The notes under the pieces were generated by a model. It saw only the letters and a program-made list of their open reading frames with translations. It was not told where the DNA came from and did no database searches. Position numbers and translations under genes: made by a program. Of a stretch of DNA of 64,000 nucleotides, positions 1 through 10,480 are shown piece after piece; positions within the stretch are counted from its first letter, which is position 1; each line of letters begins with the position of its first letter. Source of the stretch: Pseudomonadota bacterium (lineage in GTDB: Bacteria > Desulfobacterota > Desulfobulbia > Desulfobulbales > Desulfocapsaceae); assembly GCA_018817385.1 (NCBI GenBank), contig JAHIUA010000036.1:20980-84979 (forward strand), in the 5' to 3' direction.

Positions 1-159
1 GGCCAATATACCATCTTCTGGAATGTTGCCGATTGCTTGACTCCAGTCCCTGGTTCAAGTGAGTCCTATGTGAAGGCCCTTCGAGTGATTGTGCAGAGAA
101 ATGACTTAGGCTTCCAGAAAAATGTTGTTTTAAACTATCACATCCAAAAGACATTCTAA
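1..159 (+). CDS. C-terminal fragment of a type IV pilus minor pilin/PilV-PilW-like protein (truncated by window start)
   Basis: Frame 1 is open from base 1 (GQYTIFWNVADCLTPVPGSSESYVKALRVIVQRND...) to TAA at 157-159, overlapping the ATG of the following PilX-like gene; identity inferred from operon context. Confidence 0.55.
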   Translation, partial: GQYTIFWNVADCLTPVPGSSESYVKALRVIVQRNDLGFQKNVVLNYHIQKTF

Positions 160-818
160 TGAGATCGAACATGAGAAAGCAATTGGTCAAGGCCGGCAAC
201 GAAGAGGGGTTTGTGCTGATAACGGCCCTGATGATCATGGTGGTGATGACCATCATAGGGATTGCCGCCACCTTTAACACCACAACGGAAGTGCAAATTG
301 CCGGTAATGACCGGATCCATAAGGAAACATTCTATAGTGCAGACGGTGGTACTGAGTTTGCCGCTGAGGTTTTGGAACAAAATATAGCCTGTCTCGATTT
401 TGCCCCAAATGGAGAAGGAAGTAAACTTTTTGATGGAATCAATACCACACTGGACGGGCATATCGCTGTTTCCGGTACTTCGTTGGAACTGTGGCAGAAC
501 GTTATAGGTACCTGGAGTGCAGCTGGCACTCCCTATCCTTCAGATACGGCCCGAGATCTCTGGTATCCTCCTGTTTATGCTGCCGGTGCTGCCCATACCA
601 ACATTACCGTTGAAGGAATTGCGGATATAACCGCTGGCTCTTCCATTCTTCAGAACGCAGGTTATCTCGGACTGGGACGATCATTCGCTTCTGGTGGTGT
701 TACCCTGGATTATGAAATCTATGCCCAGCGTCTTGGGGAGAGAAACAGTGAAAGTAGAATTCGTGTTGAATGGAAACATGTGGTGGGCAGAGAAGATCCA
801 CATTGTCGATATAATTAA
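159..818 (+). CDS. PilX-like pilus assembly protein
   Basis: ORF with prepilin-like N-terminus (NEEGFVLITALMIMVVMTIIGIAATFNTTTEVQIAGND) typical of PilX_N; lies before a pilY1-like gene. Confidence 0.8.
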   Translation: MRSNMRKQLVKAGNEEGFVLITALMIMVVMTIIGIAATFNTTTEVQIAGNDRIHKETFYSADGGTEFAAEVLEQNIACLDFAPNGEGSKLFDGINTTLDGHIAVSGTSLELWQNVIGTWSAAGTPYPSDTARDLWYPPVYAAGAAHTNITVEGIADITAGSSILQNAGYLGLGRSFASGGVTLDYEIYAQRLGERNSESRIRVEWKHVVGREDPHCRYN

Positions 819-835
819 TAATCTATTAGTACCTC

Positions 836-937
836 AGAAATTCTTTTCGTGTTTTTTGATAAGAATTTCGTGAAGGTACTTTTACCCCAAAGGGGTTACT
901 GTACTGCGTGCCGGCTTACCGTTCATCGCCGGTGTCA
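836..937 (+). repeat. Dispersed structured repeat family A, copy 1
   Basis: GAAATTCTTttcgtgttttttgatAAGAATTTC...ggtactttta...ctgtactgcgtgCCGGCttaccgttcatcGCCGGtgt; strong match to the reverse complement of 61720-61825 and to 42868-42935. Confidence 0.85.
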
Positions 938-1044
938 GTCCAATAAAGTTGAAGGTAGGGCCAGTCTCTATTTTTGCCTGCCTTTCAAGAATAAAGATTG
1001 CATCCACCCCATACTCTTCATGCTTGCAAAGCGGAGGATTACTC

Positions 1045-4000
1045 ATGAAACACTTGTCAATTCCTACAACGAAACTGTTGCCCCTGGTCCTGCTGACTGG
1101 TTTATATTTACAGCCGGCGACGGCCCTTGCCGCTTCGTGTTCCGAAGGTGTGGGCATCCCTCCATTTCTTTCCGCCGGCGTCGATCCTAATCTGCTGCTG
1201 CTGATCGATAACTCCGGAAGTATGCTGGATATGGCCTATGTGGAAACAATTGGTGAGTGTGTCGACAATGCCTTTGATCCGACTGCTACATATACCGGCC
1301 TCTATGATCCGGATAAATGGTATCAGTGGACAGATGGGGTTCAGCAATGGCGAAGTGGTACTACCTATAGTGTTGGAGATTACGTCTATAGTGACGGGGT
1401 GTTCTATCGGGCCCACACCGTAAGTGGCGCTTCCCTTGGGTTTGAGATCGATGCAGATTCCAATGTCATCTGGGATAAGGTCTATGAGATTGAGACCTGG
1501 AGTCAAGGCACAGTGTATCCTGCCAAGAGTTTTGTCCAGTATGATCAGCAACTTTATTATACCGTTGGTGGCGGCACTGCTAACGATCCTGATCTTACAG
1601 ATGGTCTATTTATCGCTGATGATACCGGAGTGACCTGGGTGGCTGTCGAATCCACCTGGCTTGCCGGGGAAACCTATGCGAGTGGTGATATCGTAAGCGA
1701 TGATGGCATGCTTTTTCGAGCCACCAGTGGTGGAACCGCTGCCGGTACCGGAGTGTGGGATGATACCGGACTGAGCTGGGTCCGCCTTGATGAAGGCTAT
1801 TTTGCAGAAGTAGCCTATACAGCCAGCACGGCAGCTGCCGCAGCCTTTGCGAGCGAAAACGGCGACGGATACAGCCAGGACAATCTGTATGTCAAGATCG
1901 TCAGCGTGGGAGGGACTCAGTCGGGTGTGAGTGCCTTTGCGGCCTCTGGAAAATTACTCAACTGGGCCACTGCTTCTAAATTCGATATTGAGAAAAAGAT
2001 TCTCACCGGTGGAAAATATAATAGTGATGCACAACGTCTTATCACCCAGAGTCGTGGTTGTTCTTCCCATGGGTTTGTGAAAGAAGTTCCGGTGATAAAC
2101 AGTGGCGGCGTCAGTTCAGTCATTACTTTTTCCATTCAGGGACCGGAACAAGATAACTGGATCGACAGCACGGATGACACCACCAGGATATCCATTATGG
2201 GAATCTCTGATGGCTTTGTTGACTCGGATCGGGAAGAGTCCTGTCAGACGGCCATTGATGAAGTTGCCAAAGGAGATGAGGCGAATCAGGGGGTTGTCCA
2301 TACCAACCTTGTGGACTGCCTGGATTATGGCGGGACAAATAATATTATGGCTGAATCCAATTCAGCTTTTAATCATTCTGTCCATACCTGTTGGGAAATA
2401 GTCACCAAGCATTACAGCCAACCCAGTGATATCGGCCAGGTCAATGATGTGGAAGCGTCATGCGAACATATCTACGATAATGATATGCCTCCGGCCACAA
2501 TAACCTGGGATAACAGTGGCTATGTCTGCTGGGGGATTTATAACCAGGCCATACCGGATGCCAGGCTTCCTACGGGTACCGGCAGTGACCGGGAAGGCTA
2601 TGTCGGACGCTGCTGGGAACTCGGGACTCTGCCGTCAGGCTGTGAGCCTGTCTCCTGTCCAGCGGGGATGGCCTATGATACCGGTGATCCAAGATGTTTC
2701 CAGGATGGTCGTCTGTATGAGTGTAGCGGCAATTTTAATAGCAAGCAGGACTCCTGCAACAAAAGCTGGAGTCTTTTGTTGCAGGATGCCGATCCTCTTG
2801 ACGGAGTTGTCTGTGACACCTCGGCAACCGGGACACCGGGGGGCTGGACGGATGATGCCAACCCGAATAGCGCCCAGGAGTGTATCCAGGAAGCTCTGTG
2901 GGATTACTGCCAGGGGCTGACTATACCTGAAGTCATTGACCCCACCGATCAGATCTTTAATACCGGCGACACCTGGGGCATGGTGGGGGCGATGATTGAT
3001 TCGGGTATTGCCAGCATGTTTGAAACCGATCACGCCCTTATCGTCATGAAAGGGTATATCCTCCAAGACACCGCGCCTGAGGGGGTTCTTCATTCAGTGG
3101 CATCTGATCTGCGCTTAGGTGCCATGGCCTTTAATGATAACGGGGCAGAGACAGAATGTTCTGCTGTTGACGTAAATGATACCATTATCGAGTACTGTCC
3201 GCCTACCAATCAGGATGGCGCCCGTCTGATTGCTCCCCTTAAAAGCGGAGATGCGGTGACTGGTGGAACGATCGTTGATCCCATACACCACATTGATGAT
3301 TTGACAGCGGCAATTAACGATATCCGGGCCACTGCCTGGACTCCCCTTGCCGAGGCGGTTTATAATGCCCTGGGCTATTATGGCCAGGATAGCAGCCGAC
3401 GTCTGAATCCTGACGATTTTACCACCGAGGCAGAGGATTCCAATTTTCCTGACCCTGTGCAGAACTGGTGCCAGGAGAACTATCTCCTTATTGTTACCGA
3501 AGGGGCCTCCACCGCAGACCTGAATCCAGACGTTCTCGCTATGATCACCGCCATGGGCTACGAAGACGGCACGGTGGCCATAGGAGCTGAGGGAGAATGT
3601 TATGGCGAGGATGGCAGCAGTGATCTCTATGGGTCAACCTATCTGGATGATCTGACCTATTTTGGTCAGGAGGCTGCTGCCGCAGATCTGTATAAGACAC
3701 CCGCTGGTGTTGATCCAGATGGTGACGGAACTTTTGAGCATCAGGGTGAGATAGAGGACGATGATGGGGTGTGGCATGATAAACGCAATATTACCACCTA
3801 TATTGTCACCACCGGCCTGCTCCGCGATGACGGTTCGCCAACAAGTGAATGTAATCCAGCTACCATCATCACCAATGCTGCCGAAAACGGTGGTACTACG
3901 CTTCTGACCGGGGAGGATCCCGATCAACTGGAGAGCAATCTGTTGCTCATCTTCTCAGATATCCTCAGTCGAGCCTCCGCAGGCTCTGCTGCATCTGTTA

Positions 4001-6972
4001 TTTCCTCTTCCCGTAGCGGTGAAGGCGGAGTCTATCAGGCCATTTTCTGGCCGCAGATTGATCGCGCCGTAGGCGAAGAGCCCCTGGCCTGGACCGGAGA
4101 TGTGCATGCCTTTTTTATAAATGAAGATGGCTTTCTCTGGGATGATTACAGCGGGGTTGGTGCGGATCCTGACCCTGATAATCAAAAAGGGCGCTTGTGG
4201 AGCGAGGATACGAACGGGAACGGAATTCTTGATTCCGGTGAAGATGCAAATGAAAATGGGGTGTTGGACGGTGACCGGCGGATTATCACCTTTTTTAACA
4301 GTACCACAAAAACTACCCAGATTTGCTTCAATTCATCTGTTGTCGAGACCGGTGTCTGTGCAGCCTCGGATTATCTGGACACCACTGTAGCTGCTGTGGA
4401 GTTGAGGGATTTTGATCAGTACCTCTGGTCGGCAAACGAACAACTGCAAGAGATCAGTTCGGTTAATCCTTCCTTAAACCGTGGGCTGCAGGCAGACGGT
4501 ACCTGGGACTTTTCCTTCAATCGACGCTATATCTTTACCTGGAATGATCTGGATAACGATGGTGTTGTTGATTCGCCAGAGGTGCTTCCTCTGGAAAGCG
4601 GTATGAATACTGGCCTGAGCGTAGACTCATCGCGTCATGATGTCCCGGATGATTTTAACGTGGCCAGTGATGAGAAACTCAATGAATTGATCGAGTGGTT
4701 GCGGGGCAATAATACGGCGGAAACGACCAGCGATGGGACCTTTACCCCCTATGACGTGAACGAAGATGAAAATATGAATGGGGTGCAAGACTGGGTATAT
4801 CGTTGCCGAAGATATCCAAATTGTGATCTTACCTCAGTCGATCCAGTGTGGCGCCTTGGCGATGTTATCCACTCCACCCCGACCCTGGTGTCGAGTCCTG
4901 CGGAAGGGTTTCAATACGTGTATCGGGATGATTCTTATAATGAATTTTATAAAAAGTACGTTCAGCGGCGTCATGTGATTTATTTCGGTGCGAACGACGG
5001 GATGCTCCATGCGGTCAATGCCGGCTATTACGATGTTGGTGAAAGTGCATTTCTTCCCTGTGCTCCGGATGAGCGTGATGCCGACAATAACTGCAATGCT
5101 GGTACCTACGCAGATCTTGGCGATGAACTGTGGGCCTATGTGCCCTATAACCTGCAGCCTCATCTTGCTTGCTTGAGTGACCCGCTCTATAACCATAAAT
5201 ACTTTGTCGATGCCCCGCCACGTATCTTTGATGTGCGGATTTTTGAAGAGGAAGCGGCCTGCAGTACCGGCTATGAAACTGATGGCTGTGTCCACCCCGG
5301 TGGCTGGGGAACCCTTCTCGTCGGTTATATGCGGTTTGGTGGTGCGCCATTGCTTGCCGATGACAGTGCTACGCCTACAGATAACCGGGAGTTTATTTCT
5401 TCATATTTCCTCCTTGATGTTACTGATCCTGAGCGACCACCGACATTATTGGCCGAAATGACCAAGACAACGGATACCCAGGATTATGATCGCGATGGTA
5501 CAGCAGAGGCGCGGTACGTCGATCTTGGCTATACTACCTCCATGCCGACAATGGTTACCATGCGTGATGACGAAGGATACTCGGAATGGTTTCTGGTGCT
5601 GGGCAACGGCCCGACCACCCTTAAAGGAGAGAATGATCAGCAGGGCAGGGTTGCGGTTGTTCCCCTCAATGCCATCACCGGGGTAAACTGGGCGGTGAAT
5701 AAGAACGGCAGTTACGATTCAACCGCTAAAAAACCCTTCCGTATCCCCAACGAATTGCCACCATCGCTCACTGATGGCCCGACTTTTCCCAGTGTGGCTC
5801 ATTTTGGTCGATATCTGGTGGATGAGGCCAGTTCTGGAGAGCCGAGTTTTATTTCTGACCTGGTGACGGTGGACTACAATATTGACGTGGAGGGTATTGC
5901 AGGAGTGGGGGTACCTTATAAATCAGATGCCGTCTATTTTGGTACCGTTGACGGTAGCGGTTTTACCACTCCTCCTTCGGAACCGGATAAAACCATTTGG
6001 AATGGCGGCGGCAGGATGTACCGTCTGATCACCAATGTTCTCGACGTGGCGGGTGTGGAACAGTATTCGTATCCCTCTCAGTGGTATTTGGATAAATTGC
6101 TCGATGCCAAAGCACCCATTACTGCGGCAGCCAATATTGGCTATGATAATGATAATTATTGGATATATTTCGGAACCGGCCGGTTTTTTGGCCCTGAAGA
6201 CAAGACGGATGATACCCAGAACTATTTTTTCGGTATCAAGGAACCGTTTACCAGTGAGTGCGGATTTGCCTGGGGGGAGGTGAATTGGACGCCGGGTGCA
6301 GATCCGGTTGCTGCAAACAGTCCGGGGAATCAAGGTCTTCTCCGCGCCGACTCAATTCGGGTTGTGGAACGAGGCAGTAGCAGCCTGTATGGCGGTATTA
6401 TCGATTTTGTCTATTGCGAGGATACGGATGGCACTGCATGTGATCTGCCTTTCCTGACAGAGCTGCCGACTATCATTGAGCCGACGCAGAGCGACGGAAT
6501 ACACAGCTACTATGCCTATCAGGATGTGGAGAACTATGTGGTCGGTGAGGGGTGTGGAAGCACTGACAATACCAGTATTGGCATTGATGGCTGGTACAGG
6601 AATTTATATGATTCCAGGGAGCGTTCCCTTGGTATGCCGACCTTGCTCGGTGGTCTTTTGCTCTATAGCAGCTATCAACCCTATTCCGATATCTGTCAGG
6701 CAGAGGGGAACAGTAATCTATACGGAGTGTACTATACAACCGGTACAGCCTGGATTGAGAATGTTTTCGGGACCTATAATGATCAGGATAGCAAATCAAT
6801 AGTTAACGATAGAATCGGTCTTGGCAAGGGACTTACCGGCACCCCAAGTCTTGGCCTCGGTACAGGGACTACGGCCTATGTCCAGTCCAGTACCGGTGAA
6901 ATTATTGAGATTCCTTATGAGCCGCCCCTGGAAAATTATCAGAGCGGTAGAAAAAGCTGGACTGATCGATAG
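1045..6972 (+). CDS. pilY1: PilY1-like type IV pilus tip adhesin with VWA motif and C-terminal beta-propeller-like region
   Basis: Start at 1045 (MKHLSIPTTKLLPLVLL signal peptide, upstream GGAGG). VWA motif LLLIDNSGSM; later blocks (VIHSTPTLVSSP...VIYFGANDGMLHAVNA) are typical of PilY1; preceded by a pilX-like gene. Confidence 0.9.
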   Translation: MKHLSIPTTKLLPLVLLTGLYLQPATALAASCSEGVGIPPFLSAGVDPNLLLLIDNSGSMLDMAYVETIGECVDNAFDPTATYTGLYDPDKWYQWTDGVQQWRSGTTYSVGDYVYSDGVFYRAHTVSGASLGFEIDADSNVIWDKVYEIETWSQGTVYPAKSFVQYDQQLYYTVGGGTANDPDLTDGLFIADDTGVTWVAVESTWLAGETYASGDIVSDDGMLFRATSGGTAAGTGVWDDTGLSWVRLDEGYFAEVAYTASTAAAAAFASENGDGYSQDNLYVKIVSVGGTQSGVSAFAASGKLLNWATASKFDIEKKILTGGKYNSDAQRLITQSRGCSSHGFVKEVPVINSGGVSSVITFSIQGPEQDNWIDSTDDTTRISIMGISDGFVDSDREESCQTAIDEVAKGDEANQGVVHTNLVDCLDYGGTNNIMAESNSAFNHSVHTCWEIVTKHYSQPSDIGQVNDVEASCEHIYDNDMPPATITWDNSGYVCWGIYNQAIPDARLPTGTGSDREGYVGRCWELGTLPSGCEPVSCPAGMAYDTGDPRCFQDGRLYECSGNFNSKQDSCNKSWSLLLQDADPLDGVVCDTSATGTPGGWTDDANPNSAQECIQEALWDYCQGLTIPEVIDPTDQIFNTGDTWGMVGAMIDSGIASMFETDHALIVMKGYILQDTAPEGVLHSVASDLRLGAMAFNDNGAETECSAVDVNDTIIEYCPPTNQDGARLIAPLKSGDAVTGGTIVDPIHHIDDLTAAINDIRATAWTPLAEAVYNALGYYGQDSSRRLNPDDFTTEAEDSNFPDPVQNWCQENYLLIVTEGASTADLNPDVLAMITAMGYEDGTVAIGAEGECYGEDGSSDLYGSTYLDDLTYFGQEAAAADLYKTPAGVDPDGDGTFEHQGEIEDDDGVWHDKRNITTYIVTTGLLRDDGSPTSECNPATIITNAAENGGTTLLTGEDPDQLESNLLLIFSDILSRASAGSAASVISSSRSGEGGVYQAIFWPQIDRAVGEEPLAWTGDVHAFFINEDGFLWDDYSGVGADPDPDNQKGRLWSEDTNGNGILDSGEDANENGVLDGDRRIITFFNSTTKTTQICFNSSVVETGVCAASDYLDTTVAAVELRDFDQYLWSANEQLQEISSVNPSLNRGLQADGTWDFSFNRRYIFTWNDLDNDGVVDSPEVLPLESGMNTGLSVDSSRHDVPDDFNVASDEKLNELIEWLRGNNTAETTSDGTFTPYDVNEDENMNGVQDWVYRCRRYPNCDLTSVDPVWRLGDVIHSTPTLVSSPAEGFQYVYRDDSYNEFYKKYVQRRHVIYFGANDGMLHAVNAGYYDVGESAFLPCAPDERDADNNCNAGTYADLGDELWAYVPYNLQPHLACLSDPLYNHKYFVDAPPRIFDVRIFEEEAACSTGYETDGCVHPGGWGTLLVGYMRFGGAPLLADDSATPTDNREFISSYFLLDVTDPERPPTLLAEMTKTTDTQDYDRDGTAEARYVDLGYTTSMPTMVTMRDDEGYSEWFLVLGNGPTTLKGENDQQGRVAVVPLNAITGVNWAVNKNGSYDSTAKKPFRIPNELPPSLTDGPTFPSVAHFGRYLVDEASSGEPSFISDLVTVDYNIDVEGIAGVGVPYKSDAVYFGTVDGSGFTTPPSEPDKTIWNGGGRMYRLITNVLDVAGVEQYSYPSQWYLDKLLDAKAPITAAANIGYDNDNYWIYFGTGRFFGPEDKTDDTQNYFFGIKEPFTSECGFAWGEVNWTPGADPVAANSPGNQGLLRADSIRVVERGSSSLYGGIIDFVYCEDTDGTACDLPFLTELPTIIEPTQSDGIHSYYAYQDVENYVVGEGCGSTDNTSIGIDGWYRNLYDSRERSLGMPTLLGGLLLYSSYQPYSDICQAEGNSNLYGVYYTTGTAWIENVFGTYNDQDSKSIVNDRIGLGKGLTGTPSLGLGTGTTAYVQSSTGEIIEIPYEPPLENYQSGRKSWTDR

Positions 6973-7000
6973 GCGATCAGCTCGTTGACTTATATGTTGC

Positions 7001-7041
7001 AAGCTGAACCGGGCTCCATCGGCCCGGTTCAGCTTGCCTTT
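7001..7041 (+). terminator. Rho-independent-like terminator after pilY1
   Basis: AAGCTGAACCGGGC-tccatcg-GCCCGGTTCAGCTT 14-bp perfect stem followed by gcctttt. Confidence 0.75.
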
Positions 7042-7166
7042 TCAATAGGCATAGGCGCCTCAAAACAGAATCATTCTTGAAGGTGATTGGTGCAGGGACT
7101 CAGATTACACCCCTCTTGGTGGGTGCGGCCCAGGATGCTTGAGCTATTGAAAAAGGACCATCTCCT

Positions 7167-7361
7167 TCAGGAAACCACCTCGAAGCCGATTTTAGCAATG
7201 GCCTCTTTGAGCACTTTCGCCTCCACTTCGCCCTCATAGCTGGCCTCTTTTTTCTCGAGGTCCACTTCTATATTTGTCAGCCCTGGAATGCCTTCCAGGG
7301 CCTTTTTTGTTGCCGCTACGCAGTGCTGGCAGCTCATTCCTTTTATTGATACGGTAGCCAT
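7167..7361 (-). CDS. copZ: Heavy-metal-associated domain copper chaperone
   Basis: 64 aa MATVSIKGMSCQHCVAATKKALEGIPGLTNIEVDLEKKEASYEG; GMxCxxC HMA motif. Confidence 0.85.
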   Translation of the reverse strand: MATVSIKGMSCQHCVAATKKALEGIPGLTNIEVDLEKKEASYEGEVEAKVLKEAIAKIGFEVVS

Positions 7362-7524
7362 TGTTTTTCTCCATGGGTTGAATTAATGTTCTGCTACAGA
7401 GTGGTAAATATATCTGATACTGATTACCATTATGTATACACTCCAAGAGAGAATTCAAGAGTGAGGGGGGCGTAAAAAATTGTTTCTGCCTGCTTCTCGC
7501 GAACTATCATTCGCCGCGGTGACC

Positions 7525-7564
7525 AGGAGTCTGTCGCATTTATGTCTCATTCCAACAGACTCCT
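7525..7564 (-). repeat. Dispersed repeat family B, internally deleted mini-copy
   Basis: AGGAGTCTGTcgcatttatgtctcattccaACAGACTCCT; reverse complement ggagtctgttggaatGAGACATAAAtg matches the left end of the copies at 18267 and 63863. Confidence 0.65.
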
Positions 7565-7728
7565 CGGCTTTGGTGTGTTTCGGCAATTGCAGACGCCTGA
7601 GATGTGAAGTTTTTCGAAGTCTTGTGAGCAGTTGTTTTGGCATCTTGGATCTTGATTGGGTACGAGGGGAACAAGAGTAAAACAAGAGGTTGTCTTTTCT
7701 TGTGACGTGCTGGAGAGGAGGAAGCGGT

Positions 7729-10206
7729 ATGCGGATGAAAAAACTCAAACTGACTGTCAATGGAATGCACTGTGCCGCTTGCTCCAGCCGTATCGAACGG
7801 GTTGTCGGGGCCATGGCAGGAGTGGAGAAGGCCTCGGTGAACCTGGCTGCCGAGACGATGGAGTTGGTCTGGGATGAGGAGATGCAGAGTTTTCCCGCGA
7901 TAGCAGAGGGCGTCAAGAGCCTGGGCTTTGAACTGGTACAAGAAGATGAGGATGAAGAGGTTCGTCTTGATCTCAGTATCAGTGGCATGAATTGTGCGGC
8001 ATGTTCGACGAGGATAGAGAAGGTGCTGTCCACCAAGCCCGGAGTCCTTTCTGTTGCCATTAACCTGGCCACAGAATCAGGAACTGTTGTCTATGCAAAG
8101 AGTGCGATCAATCAGCGTCAGATCCGGGAGGTGATCAGCGGGCTCGGTTTTGCGGCCAGGCCCATGAGTGCCCAACAGGATCATTTTGAAAAAAAACGGG
8201 CTGCAACGGTTGCTCGTCTGGCGGCCATGAAAAAGAAACTCGTCCTCTCCATGCTCCTGGCAATCCCCCTCTTTACTCTCTCCATGGGGGAGATGATGGG
8301 GCTGCCTTTGCCGGATATTTTAAGTCCTCACAGTCATCCGGCCAATTTTGCCTCTGTTCAGTTTCTTCTGGTGCTGGCCATCATGTTTCTGGGTCGCAAT
8401 TTTTATCTTCTTGGTATCCCGGCCCTGCTCCGTCGCGTTCCGAATATGGATTCTCTTATTGCGGTGGGAACTGGTGCCGCCTTTATCTACTCCACCTGGA
8501 ATTTGATCGAGATCTATTTAGGGGTTGATGTCCACATAAAGGTCATGGATCTCTACTTCGAATCGGCAGGTGTTTTGATTGCCCTGGTCTCCCTGGGGAA
8601 ATATATGGAGACCCGCTCAAAGTCCCATACCTCTGATGCCATTGCCAAATTGATGCAGCTTACTCCTGAAACAGCGCTTCTTCTTGAGGGGGAGGAGCAG
8701 AAAGAGATTCCTGCCGAAGAGATAGAAACAGACGATATTCTTCTGGTTCGTCCTGGGGACAGGATTCCTGTGGATGGCTTGGTGATCAAGGGGCGGACCG
8801 TGGTGGACGAATCAATGCTTACCGGGGAGAGTCTTCCCGTAACCAAGGAAGAGGGGGATACTGTTATTGGCGGCACCCTGAACAAAAATGGGGTCCTTCA
8901 TGTCCGCGCCCAGCAGGTGGGGCAGGATACCATGCTCTCCCGCATTGTTCGCCTGGTCCAGGATGCCCAGGGCTCAAAGGCCCCCATTGCCGGGATGGCA
9001 GATAGGATCAGTCTTTATTTTGTACCGGTGGTCATGGTCTTTGCCGTTCTCACAGGACTTACCTGGTATTTTTCCGGAGGGGCTGATTTCTCTACCTCAC
9101 TCCGTTTTTTTATTGCCGTCATGGTTATTGCCTGTCCCTGTGCCATGGGATTGGCAACCCCCACCTCGATTATGGTGGGAACTGGTCGAGGAGCCCAGCT
9201 TGGAGTTCTGATTAAGGGTGGTGAATCCTTAGAGATGGCAGAAAAAACAGAGGTGGTGGTCTTTGACAAGACCGGAACGCTGACCCATGGCAGGCCTCGA
9301 TTGACTGATTTTATCACTATCTCCGAAGCGAGCGATGAAGACGAGCTCCTCTTGCTGGCTGCATCCTGTGAACAGAGCTCGGAACATCCCCTGGCTGAGG
9401 CCCTTGTGGCAGGAGCTGTGGAACGGGGACTCCAGCCGGTACAGCCGCAATTGTTTGAGGCGATCTTGGGCAAGGGGATACGAGGGCGGGTGCAGGGGCG
9501 AAAAATCCTCCTTGGCAACAAACAGCTCCTGGAGGGTGATGGTCTTGGTGTGAGTGCAATGGAAGGTTCTGCCGCCGAGCTTTCAGCTCAGGGAAAGACT
9601 GTCCTCTTCCTGGCCGTTGATGGTAGCCTCGCCGCTGTTTTAGGGATTGCCGACACCCTGAAGGCTGAAGTGCCGGCAGCCATCTCCCGTATGCAGGAAA
9701 TGGGGTTGCGGCTTATTATGCTCACCGGCGATCATGAAATAACTGCCCGTGCCATTGCCGGCCAGGCGGGAATTGACGAGGTGATCGCGGGAGTGCTGCC
9801 GGAAAAAAAGGCAGATGTCATTGCCGACCTGCAGGCCAGGGGAAAGAAAGTCGCAATGGTGGGTGACGGCATCAACGATGCACCGGCCCTGGCCCGGGCC
9901 GACGTCGGCATTGCCATGGGCACTGGTATCGATATTGCCATTGAATCCGGTGATATTGTTATCATGCAGGGCAATCTTGACGGGGTGATTACGGCGCTCA
10001 GGCTCTCAAGGGCAGTGATGCGTAATATCCGCCAGAATCTTTTCTGGGCTTTTGCCTATAATGTAGTAGGTATCCCTGTCGCCGCTGGACTTCTTACCCT
10101 CTTTGGCGGTCCGTCTCTGAATCCTATGATTGCCGGGGCAGCCATGGCACTGAGCTCGGTGTCAGTGGTCTCCAATGCCCTCCGACTGCGATTTTTTAAG
10201 CCTTGA
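7729..10206 (+). CDS. copA: Copper-translocating P1B-type ATPase with two N-terminal HMA domains
   Basis: Two GMxCxxC HMA motifs, [40 protein letters not shown]. Start moved to ATG 7729 behind GGAGGAAG. Confidence 0.93.
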   Translation: MRMKKLKLTVNGMHCAACSSRIERVVGAMAGVEKASVNLAAETMELVWDEEMQSFPAIAEGVKSLGFELVQEDEDEEVRLDLSISGMNCAACSTRIEKVLSTKPGVLSVAINLATESGTVVYAKSAINQRQIREVISGLGFAARPMSAQQDHFEKKRAATVARLAAMKKKLVLSMLLAIPLFTLSMGEMMGLPLPDILSPHSHPANFASVQFLLVLAIMFLGRNFYLLGIPALLRRVPNMDSLIAVGTGAAFIYSTWNLIEIYLGVDVHIKVMDLYFESAGVLIALVSLGKYMETRSKSHTSDAIAKLMQLTPETALLLEGEEQKEIPAEEIETDDILLVRPGDRIPVDGLVIKGRTVVDESMLTGESLPVTKEEGDTVIGGTLNKNGVLHVRAQQVGQDTMLSRIVRLVQDAQGSKAPIAGMADRISLYFVPVVMVFAVLTGLTWYFSGGADFSTSLRFFIAVMVIACPCAMGLATPTSIMVGTGRGAQLGVLIKGGESLEMAEKTEVVVFDKTGTLTHGRPRLTDFITISEASDEDELLLLAASCEQSSEHPLAEALVAGAVERGLQPVQPQLFEAILGKGIRGRVQGRKILLGNKQLLEGDGLGVSAMEGSAAELSAQGKTVLFLAVDGSLAAVLGIADTLKAEVPAAISRMQEMGLRLIMLTGDHEITARAIAGQAGIDEVIAGVLPEKKADVIADLQARGKKVAMVGDGINDAPALARADVGIAMGTGIDIAIESGDIVIMQGNLDGVITALRLSRAVMRNIRQNLFWAFAYNVVGIPVAAGLLTLFGGPSLNPMIAGAAMALSSVSVVSNALRLRFFKP

Positions 10207-10360
10207 GGGTGAAAGAATTCTTCTTCAAGTTTTTTGACCTCGAAGAGGAATTCTTTTGCAGAGCCACCCTGGCCTCCGCGTCTGGCGGTCAGGCCTTAAG
10301 CGCTGGATGAAATACAGGCCCCGCAGGAAAAAATGGCGAGAGGGGCGTGAATCTTTTCCC

Positions 10361-10390
10361 TTGACTTTTCTTCCCACAGATTTATATATA
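10361..10390 (+). promoter_or_regulatory. Candidate sigma70-type promoter upstream of sat
   Basis: TTGACT at 10361-10366 and TATATA-rich box 10383-10390, 16-18 bp spacing. Confidence 0.4.
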
Positions 10391-10480
10391 TGCATGTTTT
10401 ACTGAATGGTTGTTCATTTCATTGCCGTTTCATTTTTCTTGGTTCGGTACTTTTTGAAAATTAACTAAGAGGGAGTAAAT

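Noticed and set aside
882-1190. Small ORFs (113 aa +, 91 aa -) around 849-1190
   Set aside because: Fall across repeat A and the pilY1 start; similar MNGKPA peptides at 882-1157 and 61556-61768 simply reflect the shared DNA repeat.
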